Shown here: piece by piece, positions 24,133 through 32,383 of the stretch
How the letters are laid out: every line of letters begins with the position of its first letter
How positions within the stretch are numbered: the stretch's first letter is position 1
Assembly: GCA_031404815.1 (NCBI GenBank)
Contig: JANNIH010000087.1
Span: 1 to 64,000, forward strand
Origin: DASYKS01 sp031404815
Lineage (GTDB): Bacteria > Acidobacteriota > Thermoanaerobaculia > Multivoradales > UBA5704
Length of the DNA: 64,000 nucleotides
Reading direction: 5' to 3'
The notes under the pieces: generated by a model
Told to the model about the DNA's origin: nothing
Database searches by the model: none
The model's input: only the letters and a program-made list of their open reading frames with translations
Made by a program: the position numbers and the translations under genes

Positions 24133-24335
24133 TGTCCAATAAGCACCTATCGGTCATGCAGCTCGTCGCGGGAGGCGGGCGGCGCCCAATCGAGGTCGTA
24201 CCCGTGTATCAGACGGGCCAGCGCGCGCGCTTTGGCGGCGTCGTAGCCAGGCTTCGCCCCGACCAGATCCTTTAGGGCATCGCTCAGAAGCTGGAGCCAG
24301 GCCCGGACATCCTCGGTGATCGCGGGATCATGCAT
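24133..24335 (-). pseudogene. Mosaic: HEPN start joined to a copied vapB-vapC fragment
   Basis: The frame starts with ATG at 24335, overlapping the nucleotidyltransferase stop (ATGCATGA), and 'HDPAITEDVRAWLQ', the opening of a HEPN partner protein. At about 24294 it switches to 'LLSDALKDLVGAKPGYDAAK' and 'GYDLDWAPPASRDELHDR', the 3' half of the antitoxin at 17261. The block 24133-24294 matches 17247-17408 over 162 bp each, without gaps and with about 16 mismatches, and reaches into the first codons of the PIN toxin. So a HEPN gene was truncated and fused to a transferred VapBC piece. Confidence 0.75.
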
Positions 24336-24678
24336 GATGGAGCAGTCGGCCTTCGCGCAGGACCGTGCCGGGAAGCGACGCTTTCAGGTGGCGGCGGGCT
24401 TCGAAGTAGGAGCGCGAGCAAACGAGAACATCGGCGGCCGTTCCGGTTCCACTCAGCGCTTCGTAAGCCAGCCGGCTTCCCCGACGCTCGGGAGGTGTAT
24501 CGTCGGGGACGACCACAAGCAGATCGAAATCACTGTGCGGTCCCGCGTCGCCTCGCGCATGGGAGCCGAACAGGTAGATGCGCTCCGGCCGGTACGCAGA
24601 GATCAACCGCCGGAGCGCATCCTTCAGCCGCGGATCGCGCGCGTCAGTCGGGGTCGTCGCTGCCTCTGCCGCGGTCAT
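24328..24678 (-). CDS. MNT-family nucleotidyltransferase (antitoxin-type)
   Basis: A 116-residue protein with the complete nucleotidyltransferase signature GSHARGDAGPHSDFDLLV (G-S-x10-D-x-D). The start at 24678 has a GGAGGGG ribosome site. It overlaps the antitoxin-like gene upstream by 35 bp and the HEPN remnant downstream by 8 bp. In intact systems the partner is a HEPN toxin; here that partner is only a stub, so this is an orphan nucleotidyltransferase in the tail of the STAND transcript. Confidence 0.85.
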   Translation of the reverse strand: MTAAEAATTPTDARDPRLKDALRRLISAYRPERIYLFGSHARGDAGPHSDFDLLVVVPDDTPPERRGSRLAYEALSGTGTAADVLVCSRSYFEARRHLKASLPGTVLREGRLLHHA

Positions 24679-24889
24679 CTTCCCCTCCGGGAGAAGTGTA
24701 GCATCGGGCTTCGCGGAACTCTGAGCCGATTGCCTGCTTCTCAGCCACGAGGTGCTTTCGTCGGCGTAGATCGATCTCGAAGTCCAACTCTGGCATCTGA
24801 GCCCAGAGGTCGCCCATATCGTGGGTGTCAAAGAAATCCACAAGATCGAAGATCGAGTCCTTGGCCGATGGGAATTGTTGAACTCTCAC
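24644..24889 (-). CDS. BrnA/CopG-like antitoxin, probably C-terminally truncated
   Basis: An 81-residue frame. Residues 18-52 (DFFDTHDMGDLWAQMPELDF, then EIDLRRRKHLVA) match the 'FW.THD..DYWD.MPEVEFEVD' line of BrnA/CopG-type antitoxins. The expected C-terminal helix is replaced by an Arg/Asp/Gly-rich stretch that looks out of frame. It starts with GTG at 24889, overlapping the TGA of the STAND gene (GTGA), so it is translated in coupling with it. It may be a small accessory protein of the STAND gene or a leftover TA gene. Confidence 0.55.
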   Translation of the reverse strand: MRVQQFPSAKDSIFDLVDFFDTHDMGDLWAQMPELDFEIDLRRRKHLVAEKQAIGSEFREARCYTSPGGEDDRGRGSDDPD

Positions 24890-27675
24890 TCGCTATTTCT
24901 ACCACGAGCCAGCGCCGAGAGTTCCGCCTCGATCTCGGCGTCCGACTTGCCCATCTCCTGGAGTACACCCAAGTAGTTGTCAAAGGCTGTCCGCAGGTTA
25001 GGGTGCTCGCGCCCGAAACGGTTTGTGAAGTCGAGGAGGATAACTAAGCCCTGGCGCATCAGCGGCTCGGCCTCAACGAGGCGCTTTGTGGCCTGGAGCA
25101 ACTGGCCCAGGTTGTTGAAGGCGGCGGCGACGTTGGGGTGGTTCTCTCCCAAACTAGGTTCTATTGACGACAACACCCATCGCATTAGCGGCTCGGCCTC
25201 GCCGAGGCGGTTCGTGGCTAGGAGCAACTGGGCAAGGTTGTTGCGATTGATAGCGTTCTTGGAATGTTCTAGCCCGAAGGCCTTCTCGTCGATTGCGAGC
25301 GCTCGGCGTATCAGAGGCTCGGCCTCAGCTAGGCGGTTTGTGTCCTGAAGTAGCTGAGCCAGATTGTTTAGAGCGACAGCGACTCTGGGGTGATGCTCGC
25401 CGAAACTACGCTCCTCGTTCGCCAATACCCGACGCATCAATGGCTCGGCCTCCTCAAGGCGGTTCGTGTCCCTAAGCAACTGAGCTAAATTGTTGAGGTC
25501 TCGGGAAACGTTTGGGTGTTCCGTTCCGAAATTCTTCTCGTCGATTGCAAGCGCCCGGCGCATCAACGGTTCGGCCTCGGAGTGCAGGGTCTTGGCATCG
25601 AGCAGCTGGGCCAAGTTGTTGAGATCTCGGGCGACGTTGGGGTGTTCCGCCCCATAGGTTGCTTCGTCAATCGCGAGTGCCCGGCTCAACAGCGGCTCGG
25701 CTTCGGCAAGGCGGTTAGTTTCGTGGAACAGCATTGCCAAATTGCTGAGGCGGACGGCAACTCTGGGATGTTCCGTCCCGAAGAGCGTCTCGTCGATGGC
25801 GAGTGCCCGCAGCAGCAGCGGCTCGGCCTCGGCGAGGCGGTTCGTGGCCTGAAGCAACTGAGCCAAGTTGTTGAGGCGGATGGCGACCTCGGGGTGTTTC
25901 GTCCCGAAACTCTTCTCAGCGATTGCAAGCGTCCGGCGCATCAACGGCTCGGCTTCGCCGAGCAAGGCCTTCGCATCGAGTAGCTGGGCAAGGTTGTTCA
26001 TAAGCGTTGACGTAGGGGCGGCGATTTCAAGCGAATCGGCGAACGAGACGACGGCGCGCACATGTGGGGCGAGGGGATCGAGGACGGGCCAAGTGCGTAC
26101 GTCTTGGGGATCACCATCGAATGCCGCGTCCACCCAACGGAGCGCCTCGTTTAGTGGCCCTTGGCAGGGGTCGTTCCGTAAGCTGCGGCGGGTGACGTCC
26201 TGCACCAGGCGATGGACGGTAAAGGTGGGCATGTCGGCCGCATGGGTCACCAGAGAGTAGGTCGCGAGATCCACGAGGGCCTCATGTGCATCCAGATTCG
26301 CCTCGGCGTCTGGAGGATCCGGAACCGGCACGTCCAGTAGCGATTCCGGAATCGGCTCCGGTCCCAGCCACGCCAGCCGTTCGAGCAAGCACCGGGCCGG
26401 GGCGGTCAGGCGATCGAAAGAGGTCTGCCAGGTGACGGCGACACTCGCTGGGTAGTGGCTCACCCGCGTATCGAACCAGGTCAAAACCTGGTCGTGCCGT
26501 AAATGCCATTCCTTCAGATAGCCGTCGAGAGTCAGTCGGCGCTCCGCGATGTAGGCACCGGCTTGCTCCAAAGCCAGGGGCAGGCAACCCAACTCGCGGG
26601 CGAGCACTTTCGCCCGTTCGGCATCCTCCTTCGTCGCTCTCCGCCGCCCCTCGGTCCGCGCGAGCAGGAAGGTGACGGCCGCCACTTCCGCCAGCACATC
26701 CAGCTCGATCGGCTCTATTTCCGCGCCCCAGTGAGCGAGACGGCCTGTAAGCAGAACATGGCCGCCGTGGAGTCGGGCGACCAGGGTGTCCACCGCCACC
26801 GCGGCCTCTTCCGAGTCGATGTTGTCCAGAATCAACAGCCACCCCGGCTGCTCCCCGAGCCGGCGGAGGACTGCCGCCACCTGGATTTCCTCTTCGGTGG
26901 CTTCCCGTTCCGGCAGGTTCAGCACATCCGCTTTCGAGAGCGCGGCGAGGTTGCGCCGCAGATCGGCCGGCGAGCCGGCGCCGACAAAAAGGAGGGCGGA
27001 GTACTCCGCAGCGTAGCGCCAGGCGTACTCGAGGGCTAGGCGGCTTTTCCCTACTCCGCCCAGGCCGTGGACGGCCTTGCCCGCAATCGCCGTCGCCCGC
27101 CCGGCTTTCCCCTCAGTGAGCCTTTTGCGTAGCGTCGCGAGCTTCTCTTCGCGGCCTTGGAAAAGCTCACCGAGGGAGGCGAAAGGGAGGTTGTGCGGGA
27201 ACGAGGCCCGCGTCTTTGCGGGCGGCAATTGAAAGAACTGGTCGAGAAGGCCCGGATGCTGCTTGACCCTCTCGTCGAGCTCGTTGCCGCTCCAGAAGTG
27301 GCAGGTCGCCACGTCACCCCACTCCTTGCGGATGGCATTGCGTGTTTTGATCCCGACAGCCCGCGAGACGACAAACACCAACTCGTGCGGCTGCTCCCCT
27401 TCCGGCAAGGTTCGGAGCTTCGCAATCTCCTTCTTGGCCTGCGACGCGGAAAACGCCCGCACCCGCTTGCACTGGAAGACCCAGCGTCGCCCATCTTTCC
27501 AGCCCACCACGTCGCGCCCGCTTTCGCTGCCCGCTTCGCCGAGGTGCTCAACCCGCTCGTACTTCTCGCTCCGCACGAGCCAGAGGCAGAGGCGCTCGAA
27601 CTCTCCCGGTGCGAGCTTGTCGAAGGAGAGCGTGTGCGCCGAACCGGTTCGGACGGGTTTCGCGGGGGTAGCCAT
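24886..27675 (-). CDS. STAND ATPase: Mrr-like nuclease - NB-ARC - TPR
   Basis: A 929-residue NLR-like protein. Residues about 20-150 form a PD-(D/E)XK nuclease of the Mrr type (E26, GRD with D55, then QCK with K70). From about 170 to 550 there is an NB-ARC-type ATPase with P-loop GLGGVGKS (204-211), Walker B LLILDN (280-285), 'LACLPLALEQAG'-like GxP line and a winged helix. From about 565 on, seven or more 42-residue TPRs of the kinesin-light-chain type follow (NNLAQLLQATNRLAEAEPL...). In antiviral STAND systems the TPR part senses a phage protein and oligomerisation switches on the nuclease; that role is inference here. The gene is complete and preceded by a promoter block shared with two decayed relatives. 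Overlapping downstream genes encode an antitoxin-like protein and a nucleotidyltransferase. Confidence 0.85.
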   Translation of the reverse strand: MATPAKPVRTGSAHTLSFDKLAPGEFERLCLWLVRSEKYERVEHLGEAGSESGRDVVGWKDGRRWVFQCKRVRAFSASQAKKEIAKLRTLPEGEQPHELVFVVSRAVGIKTRNAIRKEWGDVATCHFWSGNELDERVKQHPGLLDQFFQLPPAKTRASFPHNLPFASLGELFQGREEKLATLRKRLTEGKAGRATAIAGKAVHGLGGVGKSRLALEYAWRYAAEYSALLFVGAGSPADLRRNLAALSKADVLNLPEREATEEEIQVAAVLRRLGEQPGWLLILDNIDSEEAAVAVDTLVARLHGGHVLLTGRLAHWGAEIEPIELDVLAEVAAVTFLLARTEGRRRATKEDAERAKVLARELGCLPLALEQAGAYIAERRLTLDGYLKEWHLRHDQVLTWFDTRVSHYPASVAVTWQTSFDRLTAPARCLLERLAWLGPEPIPESLLDVPVPDPPDAEANLDAHEALVDLATYSLVTHAADMPTFTVHRLVQDVTRRSLRNDPCQGPLNEALRWVDAAFDGDPQDVRTWPVLDPLAPHVRAVVSFADSLEIAAPTSTLMNNLAQLLDAKALLGEAEPLMRRTLAIAEKSFGTKHPEVAIRLNNLAQLLQATNRLAEAEPLLLRALAIDETLFGTEHPRVAVRLSNLAMLFHETNRLAEAEPLLSRALAIDEATYGAEHPNVARDLNNLAQLLDAKTLHSEAEPLMRRALAIDEKNFGTEHPNVSRDLNNLAQLLRDTNRLEEAEPLMRRVLANEERSFGEHHPRVAVALNNLAQLLQDTNRLAEAEPLIRRALAIDEKAFGLEHSKNAINRNNLAQLLLATNRLGEAEPLMRWVLSSIEPSLGENHPNVAAAFNNLGQLLQATKRLVEAEPLMRQGLVILLDFTNRFGREHPNLRTAFDNYLGVLQEMGKSDAEIEAELSALARGRNSE

Positions 27676-27705
27676 CGCGTGGTTGAGCGCAAAGTGTAGC
27701 GCAGG
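27676..27705 (-). promoter_or_regulatory. Shared STAND promoter/leader block, copy 3
   Basis: Minus strand: CTGCGCTACACT, TTGC, GCTCAACCACGCG, then the ATG at 27675. This is the copy in front of the intact gene and defines the block: a TACACT -10 and a short leader without a ribosome site. Confidence 0.6.
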
Positions 27706-27725
27706 GTGGCCAATCCGGCCGGATT

Positions 27726-27808
27726 CGTAGGGGCAGACCTACGTGTCTGCCCGCGTTGATTCGGGCGCATTCGGACCGCCAGGGCGCACACGCAGGCGCG
27801 CCCCTACG
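27726..27808. repeat. 83-bp mini-element with terminal inverted repeats
   Basis: CGTAGGGGC (27726-27734) and GCCCCTACG (27800-27808) are perfect 9-bp terminal inverted repeats. Inside lie two further stems: GGGCAGAC...GTCTGCCC (27731-27752) and GGGCGCAC...GCGCGCCC (27783-27803). Elements of this look (GTAGGGGC...GCCCCTAC) are scattered between genes in many bacterial genomes as REP- or MITE-like repeats. No second copy is visible in the window. Confidence 0.55.
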
Positions 27809-27857
27809 CCCGTTCGTCCCTTCTTGATTCCCACCGGTCGGCCACTGCCGGCGCCCC

Positions 27858-29081
27858 CTACTCGTACCGCAACGCCTCCACCGGATCGAGCCGGGCGGCT
27901 CGTGCGGCCGGGTAGCTGCCGAAGAAGGCTCCGACGAGCGACGAAAAACCGATCGAGAGGGCGATCGCCCACCAGGGAACGTGGGCGGGGGGGAAATCTC
28001 CGGGCAGGACGTTCGCGATCACCACCCCTAGACCGTAGCCGAAGGCGAGACCGAGCAGGCCGCCGATCGCCGAGAGCAGCAGCGCTTCGATCAGGAACTG
28101 GACCAGGATGTCGCCGCGCTTGGCGCCGAGCGCTTTCCTGACACCGATCTCGCGGGTGCGCTCGGTCACCGAGACGAGCATGATGTTCATGATCCCGATG
28201 CCGCCGACCAAGAGCGCGATGCCGACCACTCCGCCGACCACCGCGGTCACTCCGTTCAGGATGGTGCCGATCGTCTTGATCAAGTCGTCCTGCGTCTGGA
28301 TCTCGAAATCGTCCGGCTGGTCGGTCACCAGGCGGTGGCGTTGGCGCAGCAGCGCCTGGATGCCGTCTCGGACCGGTTCCACCGATTCGGCATCGGCGGT
28401 CTTCAAGCGGAGCTGCACCTGGTCGCCCGCGTTGCGCCCGAACAGAGCGAGCGCCGAATCGAACGGCACGAACGCGAGGTCGTCGAGGTTGATACCGAGG
28501 TTCTCCCCGCGATCCTCCATGATCCCGATCACAGTGAAGGGGCTCTCGCCGATGTAGATCTCGCGACCGATCGGCTGCCGGCCGAGCCGCAGCTCGTCCA
28601 CCACATCGCGGCCGATGCAGGTCACCCGACGCCGGTTCTCGAGGTCCACGCGCGAGAGAAAACGCCCCTCCCCCACGGCGTGGTTCATGATCTCCTGCCA
28701 CCCGTCGCTCACTCCCAGCACGTACTGCGGCTTGTGCTGGCGGTCGAGATAGCGCAGCTCGCGCACGCCCGCGATCACCGGCGTGATCCGGGTCACCCCG
28801 GGGACTCGCTTCGCGATCTCCTGACCGTCCTCCCAGGTTAGCTTGACCGGCCGCGAGAAGACCCCGGGACGATCCTGCTGGACATCGGGAACAACCACCA
28901 TGAAATTGGCGCCCACCCCTTGGAGCTCGCCGGTGATCATGAACTGCAGCCCCTGAACGATCGACACCACGGCGATCACCGCGCCAACGCCGATCACGAT
29001 ACCGAGCGCGGTGAGCAGCGAGCGCACCTTGTTGGCGTAGAGAGATTCGATCGAGACGCGGAAGTTTTCGCCGAGATGCAT
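27858..29081 (-). CDS. MacB-like ABC transporter permease 2
   Basis: A 407-residue FtsX/MacB-type permease. An N-terminal helix (SLLTALGIVIGVGAVIAVVS) anchors a large periplasmic MacB_PCD domain, and three C-terminal helices follow (GGVVGIALLVGGIGIMNIML, LLGLAFGYGLGVVIANVL, IALSIGFSSLVGAFFGSYPA), ending DPVEALRYE. It is the last gene of a six-gene minus-strand operon, 15 bp after its paralogue. The two permeases are about as similar as tandem duplicates and could form a heterodimer driven by the ATPase at 30373. Confidence 0.93.
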   Translation of the reverse strand: MHLGENFRVSIESLYANKVRSLLTALGIVIGVGAVIAVVSIVQGLQFMITGELQGVGANFMVVVPDVQQDRPGVFSRPVKLTWEDGQEIAKRVPGVTRITPVIAGVRELRYLDRQHKPQYVLGVSDGWQEIMNHAVGEGRFLSRVDLENRRRVTCIGRDVVDELRLGRQPIGREIYIGESPFTVIGIMEDRGENLGINLDDLAFVPFDSALALFGRNAGDQVQLRLKTADAESVEPVRDGIQALLRQRHRLVTDQPDDFEIQTQDDLIKTIGTILNGVTAVVGGVVGIALLVGGIGIMNIMLVSVTERTREIGVRKALGAKRGDILVQFLIEALLLSAIGGLLGLAFGYGLGVVIANVLPGDFPPAHVPWWAIALSIGFSSLVGAFFGSYPAARAARLDPVEALRYE

Positions 29082-29096
29082 GGCTCGTTTTCGCCT

Positions 29097-30326
29097 CTAC
29101 TCGAAACGGAGCGCTTCGATCGGATCGAGCCGCGCCGCGCGGCTCGCCGGGTAGCTGCCGAAGAAGATGCCGACCAGGGCGGAGAACCCGACCGCGAGGC
29201 CCACCGCCCAGAGCGGCACATAGGCGGGCGGCCAATCGCCCGGCAGGATCGTCGCGAGCAGCGCGCCGGCGCCCCAGCCGAGCCCGAGCCCGATCGCGCC
29301 GCCGACCGACGACAAGGTGACCGCTTCGACCAGGAACTGCACCAGGATGTCCCGGCTCCGTGCGCCGACCGCTTTCCTCACACCGATCTCGCGCGTCCGT
29401 TCGCGCACCGACACGAGCATGATGTTCATGATGCCGATGCCACCGACCAAGAGCGCGATGCCCACCACGCCCGCCACCACCGCGGTGATCGAGCCGAGGA
29501 TGTTTTGGGTCGTCTTGAGGATCTCGTCCTGCACGCGGATGCGGAAGTCGTCGGGCTGCCCTTTGGCGATCTTGTGGCGTTGGCGCAGGATCGAGCGGAT
29601 CGCGTCGCGTACTTGCGGGATCCGCTCGACCGACTCGACCTGGAGGCGCATGCGAACGAGGTCGCGGGCGCTCCTGCCGAACAGCACCACCGCCGCGTCG
29701 AACGGCACGAACACCAGGTCGTCGAGATCCTCGCCGACCGCCTGGCCCTTCTTCTCCATCACGCCGATCACCGTTGCCGGGTAGCGGCCGACATAGATCT
29801 CCTTGCCGATCGGCTGGCTCCCCAATCCGAGCTCGCGAATCGTGGTGCGGCCGAGCACCACCACATTGCGCCGCTTCTCCAGATCGACGCTCGACAGAAA
29901 CCGGCCGCTCTCGACCGTGTGGTTGCGCACCTCGGGCCAGTTCTGGTTGACCCCGAGGATCAGGTTCGGCTGGTGGGATCGGTCCCGATATTTGAGCGCG
30001 GATCGGCCGAGCACCACCGGCGTCATGATGCGAATCCCGGGCACCCGTTGATCGACCGCCTGGTAGTCGTCCCAGGTGAGCCGCACCTGGCGGGGCACGA
30101 TCCCCGGCCCGCGCTGCTGGTCGCCGAAATCGGGGCCGACCTCCATGAAGGTGGCACCCACCCCTTGCAGCTCGCGGGTCACCAGATGTTCGAGCCCCTG
30201 GACCAACGAGACCACCGCGATCACCGCGGAGACGCCGATGATGATCCCGAGGGTGGTGAGGAAGGAGCGCAGCTTGTTCGCGAGGATCGCCCCAAACGCG
30301 AGGCGAAAGTTTTCGGCGATGATCAC
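29097..30326 (-). CDS. MacB-like ABC transporter permease 1
   Basis: A 409-residue paralogue of the downstream permease with the same plan: anchoring helix (SFLTTLGIIIGVSAVIAVVS), periplasmic MacB_PCD domain, three C-terminal helices and the ending DPIEALRFE. MacB proteins do not carry substrates across the inner membrane; they work the periplasmic adaptor and outer-membrane channel mechanically. Here permease and ATPase are separate genes, unlike Escherichia coli MacB where they are fused. Confidence 0.93.
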   Translation of the reverse strand: MIIAENFRLAFGAILANKLRSFLTTLGIIIGVSAVIAVVSLVQGLEHLVTRELQGVGATFMEVGPDFGDQQRGPGIVPRQVRLTWDDYQAVDQRVPGIRIMTPVVLGRSALKYRDRSHQPNLILGVNQNWPEVRNHTVESGRFLSSVDLEKRRNVVVLGRTTIRELGLGSQPIGKEIYVGRYPATVIGVMEKKGQAVGEDLDDLVFVPFDAAVVLFGRSARDLVRMRLQVESVERIPQVRDAIRSILRQRHKIAKGQPDDFRIRVQDEILKTTQNILGSITAVVAGVVGIALLVGGIGIMNIMLVSVRERTREIGVRKAVGARSRDILVQFLVEAVTLSSVGGAIGLGLGWGAGALLATILPGDWPPAYVPLWAVGLAVGFSALVGIFFGSYPASRAARLDPIEALRFE

Positions 30327-30372
30327 GAACGGTCCCTTTGCGATCCGGTGGCTCAGGCAAAACGTCGCGGCG

Positions 30373-31077
30373 CTACGCCGAAGCGGACGCGTTGCGTGTC
30401 GTCGGCTGGTCGCCGACGATCTTGCCGTCGCGCAGCTGAACCCGGCGATGGGCGTGCTCGGCGATGTCGGGCTCGTGGGTCACCAGGATCACCGTATTGC
30501 CCCCCTGATGGAGCTGATCGAACAGTTCCATGATCTCTTTGGAGGTCGCCGAATCGAGGTTGCCGGTCGGCTCATCGGCGAGCAGGATCGACGGCTCGTT
30601 GACCAGCGCGCGGGCGATCGCCACTCTCTGGCGCTGGCCGCCCGACAGCTCGTTCGGCTGGTGATGCGTCCGATCGCCGAGACCCACCCGCTCGAGCGCA
30701 TTCTTCGCGCGTAGGCGGCGCTCGGCGCGCGGCAGGCCGGCATAGATCAACGGCAGCTCGACGTTGTGCAACGCGTCGGTGCGCGCGAGCAGATTGAAGG
30801 TCTGGAAGACGAAGCCGATCTCTTTGTTTCGGATGCCCGCGAGCTGACTGTCGTCGAGCTTCTCGACCGCCGTGCCATTCAGGACGTAGTGGCCCTCGGT
30901 CGGCGTATCGAGACAGCCGAGCAGGTTCATCAGCGTCGACTTGCCGCTGCCGGACGAGCCCATGATCGCGATGTACTCCCCCTTTTCGATCGCGAGGTCG
31001 ACGCCATTCAACGCCCGGACCTTCTCGGCGCCCATATCGTAAATCTTGTAGACGTCGTGCAGCTCGATCAGTGCCAT
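30373..31077 (-). CDS. MacB/LolD-type ABC ATPase
   Basis: A 234-residue ATPase. Walker A GSSGSGKST is at residues 40-48, the signature LSGGQRQRVAIARAL near 145 and Walker B 'SILLADEPTGNLD' with the H-loop 'ILVTHEPDIA' follow. 'GLPRAERRLRAKNALERVGL' is typical of LolD/MacB ATPases. It powers the two permeases downstream. It lies 6 bp after the adaptor gene. Confidence 0.95.
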   Translation of the reverse strand: MALIELHDVYKIYDMGAEKVRALNGVDLAIEKGEYIAIMGSSGSGKSTLMNLLGCLDTPTEGHYVLNGTAVEKLDDSQLAGIRNKEIGFVFQTFNLLARTDALHNVELPLIYAGLPRAERRLRAKNALERVGLGDRTHHQPNELSGGQRQRVAIARALVNEPSILLADEPTGNLDSATSKEIMELFDQLHQGGNTVILVTHEPDIAEHAHRRVQLRDGKIVGDQPTTRNASASA

Positions 31078-31082
31078 GGGCT

Positions 31083-32357
31083 CTACTCCTCGTCCTGCTC
31101 TTTTTTATCTCGGTCTTTTTCCCGCGCTTTGCGGCGGTCTTCCGCTTCGGTCGTCTTGCTCACCTGGACGATCTCGCCGTCTTTCAAGTCGCGCAACGTC
31201 CGATAGGGGCCGGTGACCACCTGAACGCCCGGCTCGACCCCCGATAGGATTTCGATGTGCGTCTCGTCGGAGAGCCCGAGCGTCACCGCCCGTTGCCGGA
31301 CCTGTCCCCCGGCCACGACGAAGACCACCTTCACCTCGTCCGCCTCGCCCCCCCCGGCGGGACCCTCGACCGGTTTGCCCAGGGCATCGAGCGGCGGCCG
31401 CTCGACTACCGCCTGGATCGGCACCACCAGCGCCTCAGGCTTCGCTTCCGCGCGGATCGAAGCGCGCACCGACATCCCCGGTCGCAGCGCCTCGTCCGCG
31501 TCGTCGAGCTGGATTTTGACCTCGAAGAACGTGACGTCCGGCTGCGCCGGGCGCGAGGAGCCCGAACTCCCCACCTCGACCACGTGGCCATGATATTCGC
31601 GAGCGGTCACCGCATCGACCTTGAGCGTCGCCGTCTGGCCGGGGTGGATGTTGACGATCTCGGTCTCGTCGACATCGACGTTGGCGAGGATCTCCGACAG
31701 GTCGGCGATCACGCCGATGATCGAGGCCGGGTTGTTCATCGTGCCGAACACCACCACCTCACCCTCCTCGGCGGAGAGCTTGATCACCCGCCCGGAGATC
31801 GGCGCGTAGATCGTCGTCTTGCCCAGATCGGTCTTCGCCTGGTCGAGGCTCGCTTTGGCCTGCGCGATCGCGTCCCGCGACTCGTCGAGCGTCAGGCGCG
31901 CCGACGACTCGGCGAGCGCCGCCGCTTCGAGCTGCTCTTCTGAGACCACCCCTTCGCCCGCGAGACGGGTCGCGCGGGCGAGCCGGGCGCGGGTGTCGGC
32001 GAGCGTAACCTCGGCCTTTTGGGTCGCGGTTTTGGCGCTCGCGAGCTGGGCGCTGGAGCGATCGCGAGTGGAGAGATAGGTGTCTTTTTCGAGCTCCAAG
32101 ACCGGCTGCCCGGCGCGGATCGAATCGCCCTCCCGGACGTAGAGCTTCTCGATCTTGCCCACCGCGTGGGAGGAGAGGTTCACCTTCTCCTTCGGATCGA
32201 TCGAGCCGGTCGCCTTGACCACCTGGACGATCTCGCGGCGCTTCGTGGTTTCGACATAGACCTTCGGTCCCTTCTTGCCCCGGTTGGCGCGCAGACTCGC
32301 GAACACCACCCCCGCCAGCGCAAGAATGACGACCAGGCCGATTGCGACCCGCTTCAT
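31083..32357 (-). CDS. MacA-like periplasmic adaptor (HlyD/RND family)
   Basis: A 424-residue membrane-fusion protein. One N-terminal helix (RVAIGLVVILALAGVVFASL) is followed by a lipoyl half (GSIDPKEKVNLSSHAVGKIE), an α-helical hairpin of about 90 residues (STRDRSSAQLASAKTATQKA onward), the second lipoyl half (TIYAPISGRVIKLSAEEGEV) and the β-barrel. The charged tail (KAREKDRDKKEQDEE) is unusual. The start at 32357 has a GGGAGA site. It bridges permeases and TolC-like channel across the periplasm. Confidence 0.93.
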   Translation of the reverse strand: MKRVAIGLVVILALAGVVFASLRANRGKKGPKVYVETTKRREIVQVVKATGSIDPKEKVNLSSHAVGKIEKLYVREGDSIRAGQPVLELEKDTYLSTRDRSSAQLASAKTATQKAEVTLADTRARLARATRLAGEGVVSEEQLEAAALAESSARLTLDESRDAIAQAKASLDQAKTDLGKTTIYAPISGRVIKLSAEEGEVVVFGTMNNPASIIGVIADLSEILANVDVDETEIVNIHPGQTATLKVDAVTAREYHGHVVEVGSSGSSRPAQPDVTFFEVKIQLDDADEALRPGMSVRASIRAEAKPEALVVPIQAVVERPPLDALGKPVEGPAGGGEADEVKVVFVVAGGQVRQRAVTLGLSDETHIEILSGVEPGVQVVTGPYRTLRDLKDGEIVQVSKTTEAEDRRKAREKDRDKKEQDEE

Positions 32358-32383
32358 CGTCGTCTCCCTTAGAAGTCCGAAAC

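Noticed and set aside
27739..30360. 873-codon minus-strand open frame over the two permeases
   Set aside because: Its Arg/Pro-rich translation is an alternate-frame shadow; the permeases in the other frame have full family motifs.
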